From Alphaproteobacteria bacterium (GTDB lineage: Bacteria > Pseudomonadota > Alphaproteobacteria > Reyranellales > Reyranellaceae): a stretch of DNA of 64,000 nucleotides. Made by a program: the position numbers and the translations under genes. Positions 57,975 to 64,000 of the stretch are shown piece by piece (within the stretch, counting starts at the first letter, position 1; each line of letters opens with the position of its first letter). The stretch covers positions 70,526 through 134,525 of the forward strand of contig VGCZ01000008.1 in the NCBI GenBank assembly GCA_016869975.1, given 5' to 3'. Under the pieces are notes generated by a model, which saw nothing but the letters and a program-made list of their open reading frames with translations, was not told the DNA's origin and made no database searches.

Positions 57975-58667
57975 TCAGCTCAGCGGCTCGACCGCGACGT
58001 CGACATCCAGCGCGCCCGGCGGCGGATCGTCGACCTGCTGGCGGAAGGGGGGGCGGCCGAGCGGCGCGATCTTGTCGGGCTTCAGCTCGTAGACCCGCTC
58101 GCCGATCGGCTGGCGATCCTTGTCCTTGAAGGTGAAGCGGATCCGCCGGGGCGTCACCTCGGCGGTGCTGGTGTTGACGATGTCGCCGGTGGCGAGGATG
58201 GCGCGGACGCCAGGCACGGCCTCGATGTTCACCTTGTCCAACATCAGAGCCGGGACCGCCGATGGCGGCGGCGGAGCGGGCGGCTTGGTCGGCGGGGTCG
58301 GCTTGGCCGTCGGCGCGGCCGGTGGCGGCGCCTGCTTAGTGCCCGAGAGCTGATCGCGCAGCGCGTAGCCCACACCGCTAACGACGCCGACCAGGATCAG
58401 CAAGCCGAGCGCGATCTTGAGCCAGGTCGGAATGCCGCGCTCGGGCGGGATGGCCGGCAGCGAGGCCGGCTCGTCGTGATTCTGCGGCCGGATGATGAAG
58501 TCCGGCACTGGTCGCGTGTCGGTCAGCACCTGCTCCTCCGGCTCCGCCGCAGCGTGCGCCATCCATCGGTGGCCGCAGCGGAAGCACTGCACAGTGCGGC
58601 CCTTGGGCCCGATCGCCGCCGGGTCGACCAAATAACGCGCCGAGCAGTTCGGACAGACGATTTGCAT
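57975..58667 (-). CDS. Zinc-ribbon (MJ0042) and DUF3426 membrane protein
   Basis: 230 aa. The N-terminal zinc ribbon has two CxxC pairs (VCPNCSARYLVDP, VQCFRCGHRW), then a Pro/acidic linker, one membrane helix (WLKIALGLLILVGVVSGVGY), a Pro-rich spacer, and an extracytoplasmic beta domain of the DUF3426 type. Function unknown; widespread in alphaproteobacteria near hpt and cell-division genes. First gene of the unit with hpt, divergent from the HAD phosphatase. Confidence 0.85.
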   Translation of the reverse strand: MQIVCPNCSARYLVDPAAIGPKGRTVQCFRCGHRWMAHAAAEPEEQVLTDTRPVPDFIIRPQNHDEPASLPAIPPERGIPTWLKIALGLLILVGVVSGVGYALRDQLSGTKQAPPPAAPTAKPTPPTKPPAPPPPSAVPALMLDKVNIEAVPGVRAILATGDIVNTSTAEVTPRRIRFTFKDKDRQPIGERVYELKPDKIAPLGRPPFRQQVDDPPPGALDVDVAVEPLS

Positions 58668-58747
58668 CGCGAGTGGATACCGGATTTAGTGGTGTCCAAA
58701 TCCTAGTTCACCATCTGTTGTCGCACAAGCGATACGAGGCCGAACCT

Positions 58748-59296
58748 GTGGGACGATTGGTGCTGCTTGACCGTGACGGCGTGATCAACGTCGACCGACC
58801 CGACTCGGTGAAGAGCCCGGACGAGCTCGCGCTGATCCCAGGATCGGCGGCGGCCGTCGCTCGTCTGAATGTCGCGAAAATCCGGGTCGCCGTGGTCACC
58901 AACCAAGCGGTGGTCGGCCGCGGTGTGATCTCCGCCCGCCAGCTCGACGCCATCCACGAGCGGCTGGCCCAGATGCTGGCGCGTGAGGGCGCGCGGCTCG
59001 ACGCGCTGTTCGTCTGCACCGATCCGCCCGGCGCTCCCTCGCCGCGGCGCAAGCCCCGGCCGGGCATGCTGATCGAGGCGTTGCGGCGTTTTTCGGCCGA
59101 GCCGGTCACGACGCCGATGATCGGCGACGCTCTGAGCGATCTCGAAGCCGCCCACGCGGCCGGCTGCCCGCGCGTGCTGGTGCGCACCGGCAAGGGTGTG
59201 GCTAGCCAGGCCGCCGGCATCCCCGCCACGTTACTGCCGGTGGCGGTCCACGCCGACCTGGCGGCGGCGGTGGACGCCCTGCTGGCCGAAGGCTAG
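58748..59296 (+). CDS. HAD-IIIA phosphatase, GmhB/HisB-N-like
   Basis: 182 aa from GTG 58748. HAD motif I is LVLLDRDGVINVDRPD, motif II is AVVTNQAVVGRG, motif III/IV regions are RRKPRPGMLIEAL and PMIGDALSDLEAA. It resembles D-glycero-D-manno-heptose bisphosphate phosphatase, but the zinc loop CPH...CxC before RKPxPGML is reduced to VCTDPPGAPSP. The in-frame ATG at 58673 lies only 5 nt from the divergent gene start, leaving no promoter room, so the GTG is preferred. Followed by a plsC-like gene. Confidence 0.78.
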   Translation: MGRLVLLDRDGVINVDRPDSVKSPDELALIPGSAAAVARLNVAKIRVAVVTNQAVVGRGVISARQLDAIHERLAQMLAREGARLDALFVCTDPPGAPSPRRKPRPGMLIEALRRFSAEPVTTPMIGDALSDLEAAHAAGCPRVLVRTGKGVASQAAGIPATLLPVAVHADLAAAVDALLAEG

Positions 59297-59307
59297 GAGG
59301 CAGAGCC

Positions 59308-60045
59308 ATGTGGCTGGGCTCACTCCTGTTCAACGCGGGCTTCTATGCCATCAGCGCGGCGCTGGCGGTCATTGGCCTGCCGGTGCTCTTGCTGCCGCGC
59401 GGCGCGGTGATCGTCTGGTCGCGCATATGGTGCCGCGCGGTGCTGGGCTGGCTGGTGCTGACTACGGGCCTGCGCCACCGCGTGGTCGGCCGCGAGCACC
59501 TGCCGGCCGGCCCCTACATCCTCGCCATCAAGCATCAATCGACCTGGGAGACCCTGGCCGCCAACCTGGAGTTCCCCAACTGCGCCTTCGTGCTCAAGCG
59601 CGAGCTGATGTGGATCCCGGTGGTCGGCTGGATGATGTGGCGGGCCGGCAATGTCGGCATCGACCGCGCCGCCGGCGCCAAGGCGCTGCGCGCCATCCTG
59701 CGCGACACGCGCCGCGCGCTCGACGATGGGCGCCCCGTCGTGATCTTCCCCGAGGGCACGCGCACGCCGCCCGGCTCGACGCGGCCCTATCAGCCCGGCG
59801 TGGCGGCGTTGTACAGCCAGCTCAAGGTCCCGGTCGTGCCGGTGGCGCTGAACTCCGGCGTCTTCTGGGGCCGCCGCACCTTCTTGAAGAAGCCGGGCAC
59901 GATCACTTTGCGGATCCTGCCACCGATCCAGCCCGGCCTGTCGCGTGGCGCCTTCATGGATCTGCTGCGCGAACGCATCGAGGGCGCCACCGCCGACCTA
60001 TCAGTGGCCGTGAAAAACCCTGGGGACAAGGTGAATACCCCTTGA
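59308..60045 (+). CDS. 1-acyl-sn-glycerol-3-phosphate acyltransferase (PlsC-like)
   Basis: 245 aa membrane-associated acyltransferase of phospholipid synthesis. An N-terminal hydrophobic segment (FYAISAALAVIGLPVLLLP) precedes the catalytic HX4D/E motif KHQSTWET, then FVLKRELMWIPVVGWMMW, the FPEGTRTPPGS motif and a VPVVPVALNSGVFWG segment. The acidic residue of the first motif is Glu instead of Asp, a form known in alphaproteobacteria. It follows the HAD gene by 11 nt. Confidence 0.9.
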   Translation: MWLGSLLFNAGFYAISAALAVIGLPVLLLPRGAVIVWSRIWCRAVLGWLVLTTGLRHRVVGREHLPAGPYILAIKHQSTWETLAANLEFPNCAFVLKRELMWIPVVGWMMWRAGNVGIDRAAGAKALRAILRDTRRALDDGRPVVIFPEGTRTPPGSTRPYQPGVAALYSQLKVPVVPVALNSGVFWGRRTFLKKPGTITLRILPPIQPGLSRGAFMDLLRERIEGATADLSVAVKNPGDKVNTP

Positions 60046-60167
60046 ATGAACAACCGGTTAGCCTGTGCCACCCTGTGGGCAAGCCGGTGCGTCAAAACTG
60101 GAACGGAGCACGAACGAGCGATTGACCGTCGCGACCGCTGAGCCTAGGTAGAGGGTCGGAGAGACCC

Positions 60168-62489
60168 ATGGCCGATCGGCCGCTGCCACCCCAGGATCTG
60201 GCGACCCGGATCTGGGACATGAAGTACCGCCTCAAGGCCCAGGACGGGACGCCGCTCGATGTCTCGGTCGAAGACACGTGGCGGCGCATCGCCACGGCGC
60301 TTGCGGCCAACGAGCGCGACCCCGCGCGCTGGGCCGAGCGCTTCTACGGCGCGCTGGCCGATTTCCGCTTCCTGCCCGCCGGTCGCATCCTCGCCGGCTC
60401 GGGCACCAACCGCGACGTGACGCTGTTCAACTGCTTCGTCATGGGCGCGATCCCCGACAGCATGGCCGGTATCTTCGAGCATCTACGCGAGGCGGCGCTG
60501 ACGATGCAGCAGGGCGGCGGCATCGGCTACGACTTCTCGACCCTCAGGCCCAAAGGCGCGCCGGTGCACGGCGTCGGCGCCGACGCATCCGGCCCGCTCA
60601 GCTTCATGGACGTGTGGGACTCGATGTGCCGCACGATCATGAGCGCAGGCTCGCGCCGCGGCGCGATGATGGCGACCTTGCGCTGCGATCATCCCGACAT
60701 CGAGGATTTCGTCGACGCCAAGCGCGACCCGGCGCGGCTGCGCAACTTCAACCTCTCGGTGCTTGCGACCGACGCCTTCATGAAGGCCGTCGCCGACGAT
60801 TCCGACTGGCCATTGCTCTTCGGCGGTCGCGTCTTGCGCACCGTCAAGGCGCGCGCGCTGTGGGACCGAATCATGCGCGCGACCTACGACGTCGCCGAGC
60901 CGGGCGTGATCTTCATCGACCGCATCAACCGCGCCAACAACCTGGCCTATTGCGAGACAATCAGCTCAACCAATCCGTGTGGCGAGCAACCGCTGCCGCC
61001 CTACGGCGCGTGCCTGCTGGGCTCGATCAATCTCGCGCGGCTGGTGAACAAGCCGTTCGAACCGGACGCGGCGCTCGACATGGCGGCGCTGGAAGAGATC
61101 GTGCCGCTGGCGGTGCGCATGCTCGACAACGCCATCGACGTCTCGCGCTTCCCGCTGCCGGCGCAGGCCGAGGAGGCGAAGAACAAGCGGCGCATGGGGC
61201 TCGGCGTCACTGGCCTGGCCGACGCGCTGATCATGTGCGGCGCGCGCTACGGCTCACCCGAGGCGGTGGCGCTGACGAGGCAATGGCTGGGCGCGTTGCG
61301 GCGCTTCTCCTACATGGCCTCGAGCGATCTCGCGGCGGAGAAGGGCTCGTTCCCGCTGTTCAATCAGGCGCGCTATCTTCAGGGCGAGACGCCGCGCGCG
61401 CTCGACGAGGACGTGCGCGCCTCGATCGCGCGTTACGGCATGCGCAACGCGCTGCTGAACTCGATCGCGCCCACCGGCACGATCTCGCTGCTCGCCGACA
61501 ATGTCTCGTCCGGCATCGAGCCGGTTTTCGCCTTCACGCATGAACGTGCGGTGCTGCTGCCCGATGGCTCCAAGCGCGTCGAGGAGGCGTCGAACTACGC
61601 CTGGCGCCTGTATCGTCACCTGAAGGGAGCTGACGCCGTACCGACCGAGGCCTTCGTCGACGCCCAGACCTTGCCGCCGCAGGCGCATCTGGCGATGCAG
61701 GCGGCGGCGCAGGAATTCGTCGACAGCTCGATCTCCAAGACCATCAACCTGCCCGAGGCGATCTCCTTCGAGGCGTTCAAGGACGTCTATGTCGAGGCCT
61801 ATCGCCTGGGCTGCAAGGGCTGCACGACCTACAGGCCCAACAAGGTCACCGGCTCGGTGCTGTCGACGACGAGCGCGCCGGCGGTCGTCCCGCCCGCGCC
61901 GCCGAAGGCCGAGGGCGGCGTGGTCTACATTGCCCAGCCGCTCGACCGGCCGCAGGAGCTGCCGGGCCTGACCTACAAGATCAAATGGCCGGGCAGCGAC
62001 CACGCGATCTACATCACCATCAACGACATCGTGCAGGATGGCCGTCGCCGGCCCTTCGAGATCTTCATCAACTCCAAGAACATGGAGCACTACGCCTGGA
62101 CCGTGGCGCTCACGCGCATGATCTCCGCCGTGTTCCGCCGCGGCGGCGACGTGTCATTCGTGGTCGAGGAGCTCAAGGCGGTGTTCGATCCGCGCGGCGG
62201 TCAGTGGATGGAGGGGCGCTACGTGCCATCGCTGCTGGCCGCGATCGGCCAGGTGATCGAGCGCCACCTGATCGATATCGGCTTCCTCAGGCTCGAGGAC
62301 GGACCGCTGGCGCGCGATCCGCACGCGACGCGCTCCCAGGCGACGGCGGGCGGAACGGCGATTGCACCGTCGATCGATACGGAAGCCGCGGCCGTGCTGG
62401 GCCAATGCCCGCGCTGCGGCGCCGCCGCGCTGACGCATCGCGACGGCTGCGATCTCTGCTTCAACTGCGGCTACTCGCGCTGCGGCTGA
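60168..62489 (+). CDS. nrdJ: Adenosylcobalamin-dependent (class II) ribonucleotide reductase
   Basis: 773 aa, oxygen-independent class II enzyme converting NDPs/NTPs to deoxy forms. The N-terminal domain has FLPAGRILAGSGTNRDVTLF and MQQGGGIGYDFSTLRP; the catalytic Asn-Cys-Glu motif lies in SSTNPCGEQPLPPYGACLLG; KGCTTYRPNKVTGSVL is typical. The C-terminus ends in a Cys-rich zinc-ribbon-like tail (CPRCGAAAL, CDLCFNCGYSRCG) bearing redox thiols. I see no B12 riboswitch or NrdR box in the 122-nt leader. Cofactor could come from the PduO-type enzyme at 44872. Confidence 0.93.
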   Translation: MADRPLPPQDLATRIWDMKYRLKAQDGTPLDVSVEDTWRRIATALAANERDPARWAERFYGALADFRFLPAGRILAGSGTNRDVTLFNCFVMGAIPDSMAGIFEHLREAALTMQQGGGIGYDFSTLRPKGAPVHGVGADASGPLSFMDVWDSMCRTIMSAGSRRGAMMATLRCDHPDIEDFVDAKRDPARLRNFNLSVLATDAFMKAVADDSDWPLLFGGRVLRTVKARALWDRIMRATYDVAEPGVIFIDRINRANNLAYCETISSTNPCGEQPLPPYGACLLGSINLARLVNKPFEPDAALDMAALEEIVPLAVRMLDNAIDVSRFPLPAQAEEAKNKRRMGLGVTGLADALIMCGARYGSPEAVALTRQWLGALRRFSYMASSDLAAEKGSFPLFNQARYLQGETPRALDEDVRASIARYGMRNALLNSIAPTGTISLLADNVSSGIEPVFAFTHERAVLLPDGSKRVEEASNYAWRLYRHLKGADAVPTEAFVDAQTLPPQAHLAMQAAAQEFVDSSISKTINLPEAISFEAFKDVYVEAYRLGCKGCTTYRPNKVTGSVLSTTSAPAVVPPAPPKAEGGVVYIAQPLDRPQELPGLTYKIKWPGSDHAIYITINDIVQDGRRRPFEIFINSKNMEHYAWTVALTRMISAVFRRGGDVSFVVEELKAVFDPRGGQWMEGRYVPSLLAAIGQVIERHLIDIGFLRLEDGPLARDPHATRSQATAGGTAIAPSIDTEAAAVLGQCPRCGAAALTHRDGCDLCFNCGYSRCG

Positions 62490-62492
62490 TCG

Positions 62493-63455
62493 TCAGAACT
62501 CCCGGCGGATGATGAAGCCGTTGGTGACGCTGTCCATGCCGATGCGCGGGTAGTACGTCATCGGGTCGGGCGCCGAGAGCAGCAACAGCATCGCCTGAGG
62601 GCCGATGATGCGCTTGGTTTCGTAGAGCAGCGCCTTGCCGACGCCGCGTCCTTGACAGGCTGTGTCGACGGCGAGGTCCGACAGATAGCAGCAATAGGCG
62701 AAATCGGTCAGCGAACGCGCGACGCCGATCAGCGCACCGCCGCCATCGCGCGCGGTGAGCACGAGATTGGCGTGACGCAACATCTCGGTGAGGCGGCCGA
62801 CATCGTCGAGAGGCCGGCGGATCGTCGACTTGCGCAGTACGTCGGCGAACTCCTGCACGCCGAGACGACCTTCCTCTCGGGCGATGGTGATGCCCCGGGG
62901 CGGCGTGGCCTCCTGCGAGAAGTCGCGGGCGACGACGCCCTCCGGCGCTCTCACCGAGCGAGGCTCCGCTTTGGCCTGTGCGATATGCGCGCGGGCGCGC
63001 CAGAAGTCGCTCCAATTGTCGACGACCTGCGGCTCAGTCTGGCCCATCGCGTAGGCGGGCGAGAGCAGGGGCGAGACTTTCGAGACGCGGATGACGACGA
63101 AGCGGCGAACGGGCGGCTGTCGCCCGGCGCCGTCGAGATTGGCGCCGCGGCCGCGGAACAAAGCGGCCAGCGACTCGAACTCCGCGCCGCCATCGACGAC
63201 GCGCGCGGTGCCGGCGAGCCGCCAGCCCTTGCGCCGGATCGGGTCGACGCTATTGGCCTCGACCGCCGGCCGCGCCGCGATATTGGCCAGCGTGCGCGGC
63301 GAGGCCAGATCGCAGAAAGCGACGTGGTCGTCGTCGACGGTCGCGAGCGTCGCCTTGGGTGAGAGGTTGGGCGTGCCGTCGTCGTTGACGCTGGCGACAT
63401 AGGCCATGCGCTCGCTGTCGATCTCGCGTCGGATCGTATCGGACATCATGCCCAT
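62493..63455 (-). CDS. PNPOx-like domain fused to a GNAT acetyltransferase
   Basis: 320 aa, two domains. Residues about 8-140 form a pyridoxamine-phosphate-oxidase-like flavin domain (MAYVASVNDDGTPNLSPKAT, CDLASPRTLANIAARP, GWRLAGTARVVDGG); residues about 190-320 form a GNAT domain with the acetyl-CoA loop TACQGRGVGKALLYETKR. Each family is common alone; the fusion is unusual. The start at 63455 is the first of three close ATGs. Convergent with nrdJ, 3 nt apart. Confidence 0.8.
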   Translation of the reverse strand: MGMMSDTIRREIDSERMAYVASVNDDGTPNLSPKATLATVDDDHVAFCDLASPRTLANIAARPAVEANSVDPIRRKGWRLAGTARVVDGGAEFESLAALFRGRGANLDGAGRQPPVRRFVVIRVSKVSPLLSPAYAMGQTEPQVVDNWSDFWRARAHIAQAKAEPRSVRAPEGVVARDFSQEATPPRGITIAREEGRLGVQEFADVLRKSTIRRPLDDVGRLTEMLRHANLVLTARDGGGALIGVARSLTDFAYCCYLSDLAVDTACQGRGVGKALLYETKRIIGPQAMLLLLSAPDPMTYYPRIGMDSVTNGFIIRREF

Positions 63456-63545
63456 GGCTCGCCTCGTCGCCTCGACCGCAGACGACACGCTACAGACAGG
63501 CGTGCTCGCCACCCTCGGTGAAATCGTCGCGATTGTGCGCGTCGG

Positions 63546-63872
63546 TCAAGCGAACGGATCGGCATCCTTTAGGGCTGGCGTGCGCGCGATGACATCGACG
63601 ACCTGGCTCATCGAATGCGCCTCGCTGATACCCAACCCGGCGTCGATTTTACGCACGAGGCCGATATGGTTGCCGATCTTGCTGACCGGGTCGTTCAGCA
63701 AGCGGTAGTTCACCCCGTCGTTGCGTCGGCGTGCCATTGTCGTCCGCACCATCGTTACCGGCTTGGTGAAGTCGAAATGCGCCAGAAACCAGTTTGCGCC
63801 CATCGCCGGCGCATTGAAGGTCACGAAAGGCAGGTCGAGTGGGGTGGGGCACGGTTTCCTGAGACAGCGCAC
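63546..63872 (-). pseudogene. Probable C-terminal remnant of a lipase-like alpha/beta hydrolase
   Basis: A 108-codon open frame beginning at GTG. It contains LPFVTFNAPAMG and, later, GVNYRLLNDPVSKIGNHIG, which resemble the region after the catalytic Ser and the Asp/His region of class 3 lipase-like or Mbeg1/DUF2974-type hydrolases. No nucleophile elbow GxSxGG is found upstream in the open frame, so the N-terminal half is missing. The frame stays open to the window edge without a better start. Confidence 0.35.
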
Positions 63873-63904
63873 TGCGCTACCGATCGTAAAGACGGAGGTA
63901 GAGC

Positions 63905-64000
63905 ATGGACGGAAATAATGGGCTGGAACCGGGTGTGACGGAGGCCACGGCGGCGCCAGCGCGCGCCCAGAACGCTGGCGATGGCGACGCCGGGGCCGGG
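63905..64000 (+). CDS. 5' end of an unidentified gene cut by the window edge
   Basis: ATG 63905 follows a good GGAGGT ribosome site and the frame stays open to the end, coding MDGNNGLEPGVTEATAAPAR and further Ala/Gly-rich residues. Too short to identify. It overlaps the upstream region of the hydrolase remnant on the other strand. Confidence 0.4.
   Translation, partial: MDGNNGLEPGVTEATAAPARAQNAGDGDAGAG

Noticed and set aside
60046..60167. Possible cobalamin riboswitch or NrdR box before nrdJ
   Set aside because: I could not find a B12-box-like sequence or NrdR repeats; the leader is only 122 nt.

Overview
The window is a high-GC chromosomal segment of an alphaproteobacterium. The order yebC-ruvC-ruvA-ruvB-ybgC-tolQ-tolR-tolA-tolB-pal-ybgF-tilS-ftsH, the argH-lipoprotein-lysA-TIGR02302 cluster, and the run small twin-helix protein / PduO-type adenosyltransferase / etfB / etfA / 3-hydroxyacyl-CoA dehydrogenase are all typical of that class (Hyphomicrobiales- or Rhodospirillales-like; I cannot name the genus). 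I see no rRNA, tRNA, CRISPR array, transposase, integrase or prophage. Genes are dense and mostly housekeeping, with a few accessory islands.

Layout. 1-1.8 kb: two stacked terminators of an upstream gene, then a quinone-reductase/DJ-1 pair. 1.8-14.8 kb: YebC regulator, Holliday-junction resolvase RuvCAB, the Tol-Pal envelope machine, tRNA-lysidine synthetase and FtsH. 14.9-22 kb: ThiD, an adenine/adenosine deaminase, GlmM, a secreted serine hydrolase, and a tonB-osmC-folP run. 22-26.4 kb: Bug-type binding protein, MocR-type regulator, shikimate dehydrogenase, and a tiny secreted protein flanked by a 72-bp copy of the aroE 3' end. 26.4-33.8 kb: a catabolic-looking block (Fe-alcohol dehydrogenase, D-aminoacylase-like amidohydrolase, IlvD/Edd dehydratase, Cys-nucleophile alpha/beta hydrolase, Baeyer-Villiger-type monooxygenase). 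33.8-39.6 kb: NUDIX hydrolase, papain-like peptidase, the serC-serA serine operon with a candidate serC leader RNA, a TauD-type dioxygenase. 39.5-44.6 kb: an MgtA-type P-ATPase followed by an ABC exporter membrane half with no ATPase domain, next to an FNR/FixK-like operator shared with a divergent amine oxidoreductase. 44.6-48.2 kb: B12 adenosylation, electron-transfer flavoprotein, acyl-CoA oxidation. 48.2-64 kb: glycosyltransferase, TlpA thioredoxin, ArgH, LptM-like lipoprotein, LysA, TIGR02302 protein, acyl-CoA dehydrogenase, Hpt, DUF3426 protein, HAD phosphatase, PlsC-type acyltransferase, B12-dependent ribonucleotide reductase, a PNPOx-GNAT fusion, and a probable hydrolase remnant at the edge.

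The most distinctive feature is the number of dispersed palindromes. One family (core CTCTCCCC...GGGGAGAG or CTTCTCCCC...GGGAGAAG) lies in many gaps and has entered coding sequence at least twice (MocR gene, LptM-like lipoprotein gene). A second family (CATCCCGAGCG...CGCTCGGGATG, arms up to 32 nt) sits at gene borders and supplies the stop codon of the deacylase gene. These, the aroE-tail duplication and the FNR-linked ATPase/ABC-half operon are the best leads; I did not find a convincing new defence or secretion system.
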